This document shows, piece after piece, positions 28,595-38,079 of a stretch of 64,000 nucleotides of DNA. The notes under the pieces were generated by a model, which worked only from the letters and a program-made list of their open reading frames with translations, did not search any database and was not told the DNA's origin. Every line of letters begins with the position of its first letter. Positions within the stretch are counted from its first letter, which is position 1. Source of the stretch: Pseudoalteromonas rubra (GTDB lineage: Bacteria; Pseudomonadota; Gammaproteobacteria; Enterobacterales; Alteromonadaceae); contig NZ_CP045429.1 of the NCBI RefSeq assembly GCF_005886805.2, positions 714,501-778,500 of the forward strand, in the 5' to 3' direction. The position numbers and the translations under genes are program-made.

Positions 28595-29731
28595 TCAGAC
28601 GAACAATTCTAGCAGGTCATTCAAATATCTGTGGCCCTTAATTGTTACCAACCATGAATCTCCCTGGTCAATCAACAACCCTTGTTCAAGTGCCCGGTTA
28701 ATCGCGGGCTCAATATCGCTGAGTGTTAAGCCGGTATAATCGCAAAAATCCTGTTTAGCACAAGGCGCATGTAAGCGGAAACAATTCATAAAGAACTCAA
28801 ATGGCCGATCGGCTGGCTCTACCTGCCAGCTGTCGTATAAATACGACTTGCTAAGATCCATGTAGCCACGGGGGTGCTTAACTTTTACGGTACGCAGTAT
28901 CTGGTTACTATTGGGTTGAGTGATTTTGCCATGTGCGCCACAGCCAATCCCCAGATAGTCGCCGAATTGCCAGTAATTCAGGTTATGCTTACACTGATAA
29001 CCCGCTTTAGCATAGCCTGAGATCTCGTATTGATGGTAGCCATGTTTGGCCAACAAAGCTTGCCCTTGCTCCTGAATATCCCACAAAATTTCGTCCTGGG
29101 GCAGCTTAGGTGGCTTAGACGCAAACTGTGTGTTTGGCTCAATTGTGAGCTGATACCAGGATAAATGCGGGGGGTTGAGGTCAATGACTTGCTGCAGGTC
29201 GCTCAAGGCATCTGCAACGGATTGGTTTGGCAAGCCGTGCATCAAGTCCATATTAAAGCTATTAAGGCCCGCGTCGTGCGCTTCTAAGGCGGCGTGGCGG
29301 GCTTCCTGCTCGCCATGAATGCGCCCCAGTGCTTTGAGCTTATCCGCCTGCAGGCTTTGTACACCGATTGAGATACGGTTGATACCGGCTGCAACATAAT
29401 GTTTAAAGCGGTCGGTTTCTACCGTCCCAGGATTCGCTTCAAGTGTGATCTCTATGTCATCACTAAAGCCAATCAGTGCTTCGATTTCGCCCAACAGGTG
29501 GGTGTATGCTTCGCCACTGAGCAGGCTGGGCGTGCCCCCGCCAATAAAAATGCTATGCAGTGTGCGTCCCTGTACAAGGTGCAGGTCAGCACGTAAATCT
29601 GCGAGCAGATGCTGAATATATTCCTGTTCAGGGATCTCGCCTTTCTGGCCATGACTGTTAAAGTCGCAATATGGGCATTTTTGCACGCACCAGGGGACAT
29701 GAATGTATAAACTTAACGGAGGGAGATTCAC
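28595..29731 (-). CDS. hemW: Radical SAM haem chaperone HemW
   Basis: 378 residues, the length of E. coli HemW. The radical SAM motif CVQKCPYC near residue 15 follows [17 protein letters not shown] and the NLITMGLPGQT-equivalent [10 protein letters not shown] are typical of this family. Formerly annotated as coproporphyrinogen III oxidase, HemW is now regarded as a haem-binding protein that delivers haem to respiratory enzymes. It is the last gene of the yggS-proC-yggT-DUF4426-rdgB-hemW operon, and its start overlaps the rdgB stop by four bases. An inverted repeat CCTGTTCA/TGAACAGG at 28566-28592 follows the stop but has no U tail. Confidence 0.96.
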   Translation of the reverse strand: MNLPPLSLYIHVPWCVQKCPYCDFNSHGQKGEIPEQEYIQHLLADLRADLHLVQGRTLHSIFIGGGTPSLLSGEAYTHLLGEIEALIGFSDDIEITLEANPGTVETDRFKHYVAAGINRISIGVQSLQADKLKALGRIHGEQEARHAALEAHDAGLNSFNMDLMHGLPNQSVADALSDLQQVIDLNPPHLSWYQLTIEPNTQFASKPPKLPQDEILWDIQEQGQALLAKHGYHQYEISGYAKAGYQCKHNLNYWQFGDYLGIGCGAHGKITQPNSNQILRTVKVKHPRGYMDLSKSYLYDSWQVEPADRPFEFFMNCFRLHAPCAKQDFCDYTGLTLSDIEPAINRALEQGLLIDQGDSWLVTIKGHRYLNDLLELFV

Positions 29732-30321
29732 AGCTGGCCTTCAAAGTGTGCCAGCAGCTGCTGCAATGCCTGGCCGCGATGGCTAAGGGCATTTTTCTGC
29801 GCTTTGCTCAATTGTGCTGAAGTGCATTGAGCTGCTTCAACCCAGAATACGGGGTCGTAGCCAAAGCCTTGTAAACCTTGCTGATCTTCAGTGATGCGAC
29901 CTTCCCAGCTGGCCTGGCAAATGACCGGCGTAGGATCATCGGCATGGCGCATATAGACGAGTACGCACCAGAAGCGTGCTGTGCGCAGTGTTTCGCCGCT
30001 CATCGCTGCAAGCAATTTTTCGATGTTATCCTGATCGCTGGCATCCGCACCGGCATAACGGGCAGAATACACACCCGGTGCCCCTTGCAGGGCATCGACT
30101 TCCAGACCCGAGTCATCCGCAATGGCGGGTAATCCTGTGACTTTAGCGGCGTGACGCGCTTTGATGATGGCATTTTCTACAAAAGTAGTGCCCGTTTCTG
30201 CCACTTCGCTCACGTTGAACTGGCTTTGTGGCAGGATTTCGATATTCAGGTCTTTAAGCATGCTGTCAAGCTCGGCTACTTTACCCTGATTGCCGGTGGC
30301 AAGAACAATTTGTCTGGTCAT
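29728..30321 (-). CDS. rdgB: XTP/dITP diphosphatase (RdgB/HAM1)
   Basis: Removes the non-canonical purine nucleotides XTP and dITP to protect DNA and RNA. 197 residues, as in E. coli RdgB. Family motifs: [13 protein letters not shown] at the N-terminus, [12 protein letters not shown] followed by [12 protein letters not shown], and [10 protein letters not shown] with the C-terminal [11 protein letters not shown]. Coupled to hemW by a four-base overlap and one base away from the DUF4426 stop codon upstream. The rdgB-hemW pair is conserved across gammaproteobacteria. Confidence 0.97.
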   Translation of the reverse strand: MTRQIVLATGNQGKVAELDSMLKDLNIEILPQSQFNVSEVAETGTTFVENAIIKARHAAKVTGLPAIADDSGLEVDALQGAPGVYSARYAGADASDQDNIEKLLAAMSGETLRTARFWCVLVYMRHADDPTPVICQASWEGRITEDQQGLQGFGYDPVFWVEAAQCTSAQLSKAQKNALSHRGQALQQLLAHFEGQL

Positions 30322-30322
30322 A

Positions 30323-30769
30323 TTAATCTACATAAAACTTTTGCTGAAATTTAAGCACGTGTCGGGTATTCCCCTGACGGATTGTGACTTCAAAGCGATA
30401 GGTGTCTTCGTGGTCAACATCCATCTGCGCCAGGTAATAAACGGCGTCACCTTCCACCACTTCTTTAAAAGTCAAAGTGGTTTTATTGCCTATCAGGTTG
30501 CGCGCCTGGCCTGTTAAGGTGGCGCGTTGTGCGGTGTTGTTGGCATCATCAGCCAGCACTGAAATGTTGATAATGGCCTTGCTGTTGCTACGGGTTAAAC
30601 CGTAAGCACTGGCAATGTTAGGCTGAATAAAGGTCGACGGAAAGGCGATGTAATGGACCTGCCAGTCACCCAGTTGTTTATATTGCCCACCTTGTTCATT
30701 GGTGGCATGCGCTGGTTGTGCTAGTAGTAGCACGGCCAGTATTGAAATCAGTGTAAATAAGGTTTTCAT
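30323..30769 (-). CDS. DUF4426 exported protein
   Basis: 148 residues with a Sec signal peptide ([22 protein letters not shown]). The mature part is mainly beta ([54 protein letters not shown]), the pattern of DUF4426 proteins that are encoded beside proC/yggT/rdgB in marine gammaproteobacteria. Function is unknown; it is predicted periplasmic. The N-terminal half holds the family-typical IAYxxSxFLxPxVAxxYxIxRS-like segment. It is tightly packed in the operon, two bases before rdgB. Confidence 0.88.
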   Translation of the reverse strand: MKTLFTLISILAVLLLAQPAHATNEQGGQYKQLGDWQVHYIAFPSTFIQPNIASAYGLTRSNSKAIINISVLADDANNTAQRATLTGQARNLIGNKTTLTFKEVVEGDAVYYLAQMDVDHEDTYRFEVTIRQGNTRHVLKFQQKFYVD

Positions 30770-30787
30770 TGTGACGACTCCGAGTGC

Positions 30788-31321
30788 TTAACGTAGCAGA
30801 TCCATCATTAAAATTTGTAAGAACTGCATACCAATCAGAACGACCAGGATCGATAAATCCAGACCACCCAGTGGCGGAATTATTTTACGAATCGGACGCA
30901 GCATAGGTTCAGTGAGCTGATCAAAGACCGCAGCGATTGGGTTGTAGCCCTGAGCCACCCAGCTGAGAATAGCGCGGATAACTAACACCCAGAATACTAA
31001 TGAAAAGGCTTCTTTGGCCACGGTTAACGCACCATCAATAGCAGCACCCATTGGGTCCCAGTATCCGCCCAGCATGAGCATCAATACGGACACCTTGGCA
31101 AAACCAACCAACAGCGCCACAACCAAAGACGCCAGATCTAAACCGCCCAGTCCGGGAATAAGCTTACGGAGCGGGTTCACGGCAAACGATGTTGCTTTAA
31201 TTACGGCCTGGCTCAGCGGGTTATAAAAATCTGCTTTGACCAATTGCAGCCAAAAACGCAACAGTACGACCATCAAAAACAGGTCAAAAATAATCCCTAC
31301 CAAAAAATGCATGGCGTTCAT
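30788..31321 (-). CDS. yggT: YggT family membrane protein
   Basis: 177 residues from the ATG at 31321; the frame is open to 31384 but the extra residues (PWTPALRGPRKW) lie over the end of proC and do not fit the family. Two copies of the YggT repeat, each a membrane segment pair around the motif NPLRKLIPGLGGLDLASLV and RPIRKIIPPLGGLDLSILV. The family is an integral membrane protein of unknown role; in some bacteria it is linked to osmotic shock or cell division. Fourth from the end of the yggS-hemW operon. Confidence 0.95.
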   Translation of the reverse strand: MNAMHFLVGIIFDLFLMVVLLRFWLQLVKADFYNPLSQAVIKATSFAVNPLRKLIPGLGGLDLASLVVALLVGFAKVSVLMLMLGGYWDPMGAAIDGALTVAKEAFSLVFWVLVIRAILSWVAQGYNPIAAVFDQLTEPMLRPIRKIIPPLGGLDLSILVVLIGMQFLQILMMDLLR

Positions 31322-31331
31322 TGTATGTCCT

Positions 31332-32153
31332 CTAGATTTGTTGTTCCATTTCCTCGGCCCGCGCAATGCAGGCGTCCATGGCATCGGCCACGGTTTGCGG
31401 TAACTGGTTTGCTTTCAAATGTTCAACAGCTTCGTGGGTCGTGCCGCCTTTTGAGGTGACGTTAGCACGTAATTGCGCAATGCTGATGTCTTGCTGAGAC
31501 AGGGCCATTTCTGCGGCACCCAGTGCGGTTTGCTGCACTAGTGCGCGTGCCTGCTCTGGGGAAAAGCCCAGTGCAATGGCTTTTTCTTCAATGGCTTCCA
31601 TAAACAGGAAGAAATAGGCGGGTGAGGAGCCCGTAACGGCAATGACATCGTTGATTTGTGATTCTTGCTCCAGCCAGATGGCAATGCCCGTTGATGAAAA
31701 GACCTGTTCGATATAGGCTTTTTCCTCACCGTTGATATCTGCGGCAAACAGACCCGAAACACCACGTCCCAGTAAGGACGGAGTATTGGGCATACAACGC
31801 ACCAGTTTAACATCTTCTGCCAGCATTTCGCGCAGGCGCTTAACGGTTATCCCGGCAGCGACAGAAACAAATAGTTTGTTGCTGAGATCCAGTCCTCCAT
31901 CCACAAACGTCTGACATAGTTCGGCCATCATTTGCGGCTTCACAGACAGCACCACGACATCGGCTTGCTCAACCGCTTTGAGATTATCCTGTTCGGTACG
32001 CACCCCGAAATCGGCGTGAGCCTTAGCCAGCTTGTCAGCGTTGCGGTTGGTTGCAATGATACTGTGTGGGGCAAATCCGTTTTTGATCATGCCACCAATG
32101 ATGGCATAGCTCATATTACCAGTGCCGATAAATGCGATCGTTTTATTAGCCAT
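31332..32153 (-). CDS. proC: Pyrroline-5-carboxylate reductase
   Basis: Last step of proline synthesis: reduction of 1-pyrroline-5-carboxylate by NADPH in the cytoplasm. 273 residues, normal length. N-terminal Rossmann motif AFIGTGNMSYAIIGGM, SVKPQMM after it, SVAAGITVKRLREML, RCMPNTPSLLGRGVSGL and the C-terminal signature ALGAAEMALSQQDISIAQLRANVTSKGGTT are all present; TSKGGTT is the best known P5CR motif. Second gene of the yggS operon, 15 bases after yggS. Confidence 0.97.
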   Translation of the reverse strand: MANKTIAFIGTGNMSYAIIGGMIKNGFAPHSIIATNRNADKLAKAHADFGVRTEQDNLKAVEQADVVVLSVKPQMMAELCQTFVDGGLDLSNKLFVSVAAGITVKRLREMLAEDVKLVRCMPNTPSLLGRGVSGLFAADINGEEKAYIEQVFSSTGIAIWLEQESQINDVIAVTGSSPAYFFLFMEAIEEKAIALGFSPEQARALVQQTALGAAEMALSQQDISIAQLRANVTSKGGTTHEAVEHLKANQLPQTVADAMDACIARAEEMEQQI

Positions 32154-32168
32154 TAGGAGTGTGTCACC

Positions 32169-32852
32169 TTATTGTCGTTTACCAAAAATATCCGTGCCGA
32201 TACGCACCATGGTCGCGCCACCTTGAATGGCCATTTCCAGATCGCCACTCATACCCATCGACAAGGTATCCAGCTGTTGATATTGAGTCTTTAGTTTATC
32301 AAAGCAAGCCTTCATTTGGCTAAAATATTGCAATTGCTGTTGTACGTCCTCAGTTTGCGCTGTAATTGTCATCAACCCACGCAGTTCAAGCTGACGCGCG
32401 CCATCAATGTATGCGGCCAATTCGTCCAGTTCATCCAGCGCGCATCCGGATTTTTGTTCGTCGTTACTGATATTCACCTGAATTAACACTTTGATCGGCA
32501 TCAGGTTAGTAGGTCTTTGTTCATTCAAACGACGTGCAATTTTCAGGCGGTCGACACTTTGCACCCAGGAGAAATGTTCGGCGATCTGGCGCGACTTATT
32601 AGATTGGATGGGACCGATGAAATGCCATTCAATGTCTTTTTGCTGTTGAAAGTGGCGAACTTTATCGACGGCTTCCTGGACATAGGATTCACCAAATAAG
32701 CGCTGACCTGCCGCATAGGCTTGTTCAATGAGTTCGACAGGTTTGGTTTTCGATACGGCCAGTAATGCGACCTCGTGGTCTGTGGCACACTTTTGCTGTG
32801 CTTTTGCTATGCGATCATAGGCGTTGTTCAGCCGTTCTGCTATTGTAACCAT
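32169..32852 (-). CDS. yggS: YggS/PLPBP pyridoxal-phosphate homeostasis protein
   Basis: 227 residues, a one-domain TIM barrel like the N-terminal half of alanine racemase. The PLP lysine is in LLAVSKTKPVELIEQAY; the phosphate-binding end is at MGMSGDLEMAIQGGATMVRIGTDIFG, the family C-terminal signature. It binds PLP and controls its balance and amino-acid pools; no enzymatic reaction is known. First gene of the operon; only 29 bases separate its start codon from pilT, so the two divergent promoters must lie within the neighbouring coding sequence or overlap each other. yggS next to pilT is conserved in Pseudomonas as well. Confidence 0.96.
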   Translation of the reverse strand: MVTIAERLNNAYDRIAKAQQKCATDHEVALLAVSKTKPVELIEQAYAAGQRLFGESYVQEAVDKVRHFQQQKDIEWHFIGPIQSNKSRQIAEHFSWVQSVDRLKIARRLNEQRPTNLMPIKVLIQVNISNDEQKSGCALDELDELAAYIDGARQLELRGLMTITAQTEDVQQQLQYFSQMKACFDKLKTQYQQLDTLSMGMSGDLEMAIQGGATMVRIGTDIFGKRQ

Positions 32853-32881
32853 ATTATTATTTGCTCGTTGTGGAGTCTGAA

Positions 32882-33928
32882 ATGGATATTACTGAATTAT
32901 TGGCCTTTAGTGTGCAACACAAAGCATCGGATTTACACCTTTCATCGGGAGTTTCACCGATGATCCGGGTTGATGGCGATGTGCGCCGGGTAAACATTCC
33001 TGCACTGGAAGCGAAGGACGTTAACAGCCTCGTTTACGATATTATGAATGATAACCAGCGTAAGGACTATGAGCAAAATCTTGAGGTAGATTTCTCATTT
33101 GAAGTGCCTAACCTGGCTCGCTTTCGTGTTAATGCTTTTAACGCCAGCCGTGGTCCGGCGGCGGTGTTCAGGACCATCCCCAGCTCAGTGCTGACTCTGG
33201 AAGACTTGGGCGCACCGGAGATTTTCCGGAAGATTTCGGATTGCCCGCGTGGTTTAGTACTGGTTACGGGCCCAACCGGGTCGGGTAAATCGACGACGCT
33301 GGCTGCCATGGTGGATTACATCAACAGTAACAAGCATCATCACATTCTGACGATTGAAGACCCCATTGAATTTGTTCACGATAACAAATTAAGCCTGATC
33401 AATCAGCGTGAAGTGCATCGTGACACACACAGTTTTAACGCCGCGTTGCGCAGTGCGTTGCGTGAAGACCCGGATGTCATTCTGGTTGGTGAATTGCGTG
33501 ATTTGGAAACCATCCGATTGGCCATGACTGCGGCTGAAACAGGTCACCTGGTGTTTGGTACTTTGCACACCACCTCGGCGCCTAAAACCATTGACCGTAT
33601 CATTGACGTTTTCCCGGGTGAGGAAAAAGACATGGTGCGTTCTATGTTATCTGAGTCCCTGCAAGCCGTTATTTCACAAACGCTGGTGAAAAAAGTGGGC
33701 GGTGGTCGGGTCGCTGCACATGAGATCATGATGGGGATCCCGGCTATTCGTAACCTCATTCGCGAAGATAAAATTGCGCAAATGTACTCGTCTATACAAA
33801 CCGGTGCGATGCACGGTATGCAGACCATGGACCAGTGTCTGACTAACCTGGTTAACCGCGGCCTGATCACCAATCAGGATGCCCAGGCGAAAGCCCATGA
33901 TAAGAGCCAGTTTGGCACCACCTATTAA
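32882..33928 (+). CDS. pilT: Type IV pilus retraction ATPase PilT
   Basis: A hexameric cytoplasmic ATPase that depolymerises the type IV pilus and powers twitching. 348 residues from the ATG at 32882, which gives the standard start MDITELLAFSVQHKASDLHLSSG; the frame is open from 32861. Walker A GPTGSGKST starts at residue 130, the Asp box HILTIEDPIEFVH follows, Walker B is in DPDVILVGELRD, and the His box is TGHLVFGTLHTTSA. The C-terminal AIRNLIRE motif, needed for retraction in PilT, is present. Followed 12 bases later by pilU. Confidence 0.97.
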   Translation: MDITELLAFSVQHKASDLHLSSGVSPMIRVDGDVRRVNIPALEAKDVNSLVYDIMNDNQRKDYEQNLEVDFSFEVPNLARFRVNAFNASRGPAAVFRTIPSSVLTLEDLGAPEIFRKISDCPRGLVLVTGPTGSGKSTTLAAMVDYINSNKHHHILTIEDPIEFVHDNKLSLINQREVHRDTHSFNAALRSALREDPDVILVGELRDLETIRLAMTAAETGHLVFGTLHTTSAPKTIDRIIDVFPGEEKDMVRSMLSESLQAVISQTLVKKVGGGRVAAHEIMMGIPAIRNLIREDKIAQMYSSIQTGAMHGMQTMDQCLTNLVNRGLITNQDAQAKAHDKSQFGTTY

Positions 33929-33940
33929 TCCCGGGAGGCT

Positions 33941-35068
33941 ATGATGGAGCTTGTACATTATCTGCAAACGATGAAAGACAAAGGGGCATCGGATCTGTTT
34001 GTATCTGCCGGTCTGCCCGTGAGCGCCAAAATCGATGGTGAGCTGCGTGCACTGGATGATGACCAATTGGATGCTGAGGCGGCATTGGCCATGGTCGAAT
34101 CAGCCATGAGCGAGAAACAAAAACAGCAGTTTCATGGTGAGAAAGAGTGCAATTTTGCGGTGGCCAATGAAATAGGTCGTTTCCGGGTTTCTGCTTTTTG
34201 GCAACGTGATTGCGCCGGTATGGTGATCCGGCGCATTGTCACGGATATCCCTGAGGTGACTGACTTAGGCCTGCCTTCGGTGCTGACTGATGTGATCATG
34301 TCTAAGCGTGGCCTGGTGCTATTTGTCGGCGGTACCGGCACCGGTAAGTCGACGTCTCTGGCAGCCTTACTGGGCTATCGCAATCGTAATCAACGCGGTC
34401 ATATACTGACTATCGAAGATCCCATTGAATTTGTGCATCAGCACCGCAAGAGCATTATTACTCAGCGTGAAGTCGGGCTGGATACGGAGAGCTTTGAGTC
34501 GGCACTGAAAAGCTCGCTGCGTCAGGCGCCGGATGTGATTCTGATTGGTGAGATACGCTCTCGTGAGACCATGGAATATGCGTTGAGTTTTGCTGAAACC
34601 GGCCACCTGTGTGTTGCAACGTTACACGCCAATAATGCCAACCAGGCCATCGACCGTATTATGCACCTGGTACCAAAAGAGAAGCACGATAAGCTAAAGT
34701 ACGACTTGGCGCTTAACCTCAGGGCCATTGTCGCGCAACAACTGGTTCCATCAGCTAAAGGGGAAGGGCGTGTAGCGGCCATTGAGGTGTTGCTCAATTC
34801 ACCTATGGTGGCTGAGCTGATTAAGAAAGGTGACATTGGCTCAATTAAAGAAACTATGTCTAAGTCGAAGGAAATGGGGATGCAAACCTTTGACCAGGCG
34901 CTGTTCGATTTGTATAAGCAGCAAAGGATCAACTACGCGGATGCCCTGCATCATGCTGATTCACCGAATGACCTGCGCCTGATGATTAAACTGCAAAACA
35001 ATGAGCAAAAAGGAGCGGGCTTCTTGCAAGGGGTGACCGTTGACGGCCTGGACGATAAAAAGCGCTGA
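33941..35068 (+). CDS. pilU: PilT-like retraction ATPase PilU
   Basis: A 375-residue paralogue of PilT that assists retraction under load. The start ATG at 33941 (or 33944, the next codon) follows a GGGAGG ribosome site. Walker A GGTGTGKST, HILTIEDPIEFVHQHRKSIITQREVG, Walker B DVILIGEIRSRETM and the His box TGHLCVATLHANN are intact. The C-terminus is longer than in PilT ([13 protein letters not shown]), as expected for PilU. The AIRNLIRE motif of PilT is replaced by NSPMVAELIKKGD, also typical. pilT-pilU is the standard arrangement. Confidence 0.96.
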   Translation: MMELVHYLQTMKDKGASDLFVSAGLPVSAKIDGELRALDDDQLDAEAALAMVESAMSEKQKQQFHGEKECNFAVANEIGRFRVSAFWQRDCAGMVIRRIVTDIPEVTDLGLPSVLTDVIMSKRGLVLFVGGTGTGKSTSLAALLGYRNRNQRGHILTIEDPIEFVHQHRKSIITQREVGLDTESFESALKSSLRQAPDVILIGEIRSRETMEYALSFAETGHLCVATLHANNANQAIDRIMHLVPKEKHDKLKYDLALNLRAIVAQQLVPSAKGEGRVAAIEVLLNSPMVAELIKKGDIGSIKETMSKSKEMGMQTFDQALFDLYKQQRINYADALHHADSPNDLRLMIKLQNNEQKGAGFLQGVTVDGLDDKKR

Positions 35069-35984
35069 TTGGGCCAGGCACGGGGCCATATTGGCCCTGT
35101 GTTGCTTAGCCGCTTTATTTCCGGCAACGGCGAGTGAACGTGTTGCTGAGCAATCTGCCGCTCACAATGTGGTGGATATGTATATCCGCGATGACGTGTA
35201 TGCCGATTATCTGCGCTTTTTGAATGGCCGCGCCCCGCTCGAAGTTTCCCAGTTTTCGGGCAATTATGTGCGCAGAGACGTTGTTGATATGGTATTGGTG
35301 CAACAGGCGCTGGCACTGGGCGGATTTAAAAAATCATTCACCTATCGGCCGGGCAATGTGAGCTTTCGCCATTCTAATTTACTGGAGCAGGGTAAGTTGC
35401 TGCTCAGCTTTGACAGTTATTGGTTGGATGATGCGAAGGCAAAAGTGGATAAGCTATTTATTAGCGATGCGGTGATCCGCCGGGGAGAGTATTTTGCCGG
35501 GATTTTTTATGCCCCCGAGAATCTGGCAGTGGCACGGATCACTCAGTTAAACGAATTACGTGAGTTGAGTGCCGTGTCTACCAGTCGCTGGCGAACAGAC
35601 TGGCAAACCTTGAACAACCTGGGACTTAAGCATTTGATGAATGAGCCTGTCTGGGCGTCACAAGCACAAATGGTTAATCGCCAGTGGGTGGATTTTATGT
35701 TGATGCCGTTAATGCCAAGCCTGAATAATGAGTTCAGGCTGGATGATATTCTTTTGGTGGCCCATCCCAATTTAGTGGTGCAGTTTGATGGCAGTCGTCA
35801 CTTTGTGGTGTCGCGGCTTCATCCTGACGGAGAGCGTGCATTTAAGGCACTGCAAAGTGGCTTAAAGCAACTCAGGTCACAAGGTCGGATCCGTCAGGCC
35901 TATCAGCAGGCCGGATTTATCCCTGATCTGCAACGCTATCGGGTACTTAACCCCATTGCGCCTCAAAAAAACTCTCCAGAATGA
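35040..35984 (+). CDS. Exported solute-binding-like protein downstream of pilU
   Basis: About 314 residues from a TTG at 35040, inside the last 29 bases of pilU, so translation is probably coupled. An ATG start is not available, and a TTG at 35091 would leave too short an export signal. The N-terminus ([21 protein letters not shown]) is a signal peptide. The mature part looks like a PBP2-fold protein: [21 protein letters not shown] and [44 protein letters not shown]. No transporter or pilus gene of similar fold is adjacent. Function is unknown. Its last 38 bases overlap the 3' end of ruvX on the other strand. Confidence 0.7.
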   Translation: MTAWTIKSADWARHGAILALCCLAALFPATASERVAEQSAAHNVVDMYIRDDVYADYLRFLNGRAPLEVSQFSGNYVRRDVVDMVLVQQALALGGFKKSFTYRPGNVSFRHSNLLEQGKLLLSFDSYWLDDAKAKVDKLFISDAVIRRGEYFAGIFYAPENLAVARITQLNELRELSAVSTSRWRTDWQTLNNLGLKHLMNEPVWASQAQMVNRQWVDFMLMPLMPSLNNEFRLDDILLVAHPNLVVQFDGSRHFVVSRLHPDGERAFKALQSGLKQLRSQGRIRQAYQQAGFIPDLQRYRVLNPIAPQKNSPE

Positions 35985-36393
35985 TTATGGCCGACATGCC
36001 ATCAATCTTGTCTTTTGCCAGCGAGCGATAACCCCCTTGTTCAAACAGTCGGGCTTTGGCATCTGCCGTGGTCAGGCGCTCATCCTGAGTCTCGACAGGT
36101 AAGCGAAACTGGTTGTGCAGCCGGTTGGCAAACTTTTTAGCGCGAAAGGTCAGATCCTGATTCGTGCCATCCATATTTAATGGCAAACCAACAACCAGCA
36201 GATCGGGTTTCCACTGTTCGATATACGGGGCGATATCCTGCCAGTCGGGAATTCCGTCACGGGCTTTGACTGCCCCCAGACTGCTGGCGGTGCCCGTTAT
36301 TTCCTGACCGACTGCCAGGCCGATGCTTCGGGTACCAAAATCAAAGCCTATGACCGTACGCTGGCCGGGTGCTGTTTTATCGTTATTACTCAT
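35947..36393 (-). CDS. ruvX: Holliday junction resolvase-like protein RuvX/YqgF
   Basis: 148 residues of the YqgF RNase H-like fold. [14 protein letters not shown] holds the first catalytic Asp, [11 protein letters not shown] is the second conserved block, and [21 protein letters not shown] with the C-terminal [18 protein letters not shown] gives the remaining acidic residues. YqgF takes part in maturation of the 16S rRNA 5' end; the Holliday junction role is predicted. Last gene of rsmE-gshB-algH-ruvX. Its 3' end overlaps the converging gene at 35040. Confidence 0.95.
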   Translation of the reverse strand: MSNNDKTAPGQRTVIGFDFGTRSIGLAVGQEITGTASSLGAVKARDGIPDWQDIAPYIEQWKPDLLVVGLPLNMDGTNQDLTFRAKKFANRLHNQFRLPVETQDERLTTADAKARLFEQGGYRSLAKDKIDGMSAIIILESFFEAQWG

Positions 36394-36468
36394 GGTGTAT
36401 TCTCAAGTGCATACAGCTTGTCGCCAACAAATGTAAGGGCGACAGGCTATTAACTGGGGTGGTCTGTT

Positions 36469-37026
36469 TTAGGCGTGTCCCGCCTCAGTGCTCAGTTGCC
36501 CGGCATCGATGCCGAGCATTTCGACTGCTTTTTCCCAGCGTTTTTCTGGGGGCGTATTAAAAATAATGGCCGGATCGGCTTCAATGATCAACCAGGAGTT
36601 TTCCAGGATCTCTTTTTCCAGCTGTCCCTGTTCCCACCCTGAATAGCCCAGAGTAATGATAAAGGCATCCGGACAGTTATGTGAGGTCAGTGAGGCCAGC
36701 ACATCTTTGGAAGTGGTGATCATCATGTCTGAACTGAGTTCCCGGCTAGACGCGTAACCGGGTTTGGGTGTATGTAATACAAAGCCGCGGTCAGTATGTA
36801 CTGGCCCACCGGCAAACACAGACTGGCTTGCCGCGTTACTGGATTTATCGTTATCAATTTCTATCTGATCAAGCAGTTCACCCACAGTCACGTTAATGGG
36901 GTGATTGACGACCAGGCCCATTGCGCCTTCTTCGTTGTGCTCACAAATATAGGTGACTGTGTGCTTAAAGAAGGGATCTTGCAAATTTGGCATGGCGACC
37001 AAAAAATGATTTGCGAGTGATTGCAT
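36469..37026 (-). CDS. algH: YqgE/AlgH family protein
   Basis: 185 residues. Family signatures: N-terminal SLANHFLVAMPNLQDPFFKHTVTYICEH, then EEGAMGLVVNHPINVTVGELL, VFAGGPVHTDRGFVLH and GYSGWEQGQLEKEILENSWL. The molecular function of the family is unknown; it was named for an effect on alginate synthesis in Pseudomonas. Located between gshB and ruvX, the arrangement seen in most gammaproteobacteria. 75 bases separate it from ruvX. Confidence 0.95.
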   Translation of the reverse strand: MQSLANHFLVAMPNLQDPFFKHTVTYICEHNEEGAMGLVVNHPINVTVGELLDQIEIDNDKSSNAASQSVFAGGPVHTDRGFVLHTPKPGYASSRELSSDMMITTSKDVLASLTSHNCPDAFIITLGYSGWEQGQLEKEILENSWLIIEADPAIIFNTPPEKRWEKAVEMLGIDAGQLSTEAGHA

Positions 37027-37044
37027 AGCGAGACCCCCTTTTAA

Positions 37045-38004
37045 TTACCCTTTAGTATGGTCGAGTTTTGCTGCAATGGCATCAAAAAACTTATCCATAA
37101 TCGAAATATCATACGCCGCCTCAATTTCTTTAACACAGGTTGGCGCTGTGACATTAATCTCGGTGAGCTTGTCACCAATGATGTCCAGACCGACAAAAAT
37201 CAGACCTTTTTCTTTCAGGACAGGGGCAACCGCTTCTGCAATTTTTCGGTCGCTATCGCTGATAGGGCGCGCTTCGCCACGACCGCCTGCGGCGAGGTTG
37301 CCACGTGTTTCGCCCCCTTGTGGGATGCGGGCAAGACAGTAGGGCATGACTTCTCCGTCGACCACCAGGACGCGTTTGTCGCCGTCTTTAATGGCTGGCA
37401 CGTAATTTTGCGCCATCGCAAAGCGACTGCCATGTTCGGTGAGGGTTTCACAGATCACGCCTATGTTCGGGTCATCCTGACGTACCCGGAAAATTGAGGC
37501 GCCACCCATGCCATCCAGCGGCTTAAGAATGATATCTCCGTGTTTGGTCAAAAACTCACGGATCTGAGACGCAGAGCGTGTCACTAAGGTATCTGGCGTA
37601 TGCTCGCTGAACCAGGCGGTAAACAGCTTTTCATTGGCGTCGCGCAGGCTTTGTGGTTTGTTGATTACCAATGTACCGGCTTGTTCAGCGCGCTCCAGTA
37701 TGTAGGTCGCGTAAATATATTCAGTATCGAACGGGGGATCTTTGCGCATTAAAATCACATCCAGATCGCTCAGTGCTATGTCATCTTTGTCTGCCAGTTC
37801 ATACCAGTGCTGTTCATCGTCAAACACGGTGGCCTTAGCGGCGGTTGCCCGGGCTTCACCCTGATACAAATACAGATCCTGCATTTCCATGTAGTAAAGC
37901 TCATAACCACGTGCCTGCGCTGCCAGCATCATGGCGAAGCCAGTATCTTTTTTGATATTAAAGCCACTGATTGGATCTGAGATGATCCCGAGTTTCGCTG
38001 CCAT
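37045..38004 (-). CDS. gshB: Glutathione synthetase
   Basis: Joins gamma-glutamylcysteine and glycine, using ATP, to make glutathione. 319 residues, near E. coli GshB (315). ATP-grasp architecture: MRKDPPFDTEYIYATYILE and NKPQSLRDANEKLFTAWF in the N-terminal half, then the ATP-binding strand DIILKPLDGMGGASIFR, DKRVLVVDGEVMPYCLARIP, NLAAGGRGEARPISD and the metal-binding NVTAPTCVKEIE. Everything required for activity is present. Lies 18 bases upstream of algH and 75 bases after rsmE. Confidence 0.97.
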   Translation of the reverse strand: MAAKLGIISDPISGFNIKKDTGFAMMLAAQARGYELYYMEMQDLYLYQGEARATAAKATVFDDEQHWYELADKDDIALSDLDVILMRKDPPFDTEYIYATYILERAEQAGTLVINKPQSLRDANEKLFTAWFSEHTPDTLVTRSASQIREFLTKHGDIILKPLDGMGGASIFRVRQDDPNIGVICETLTEHGSRFAMAQNYVPAIKDGDKRVLVVDGEVMPYCLARIPQGGETRGNLAAGGRGEARPISDSDRKIAEAVAPVLKEKGLIFVGLDIIGDKLTEINVTAPTCVKEIEAAYDISIMDKFFDAIAAKLDHTKG

Positions 38005-38079
38005 TGGGGTTACCTTATGTAAAGTTAATCAATTCAACTGCTAAGTGTCTGATTAGGATATAAGGGCGAAACTGACTTT

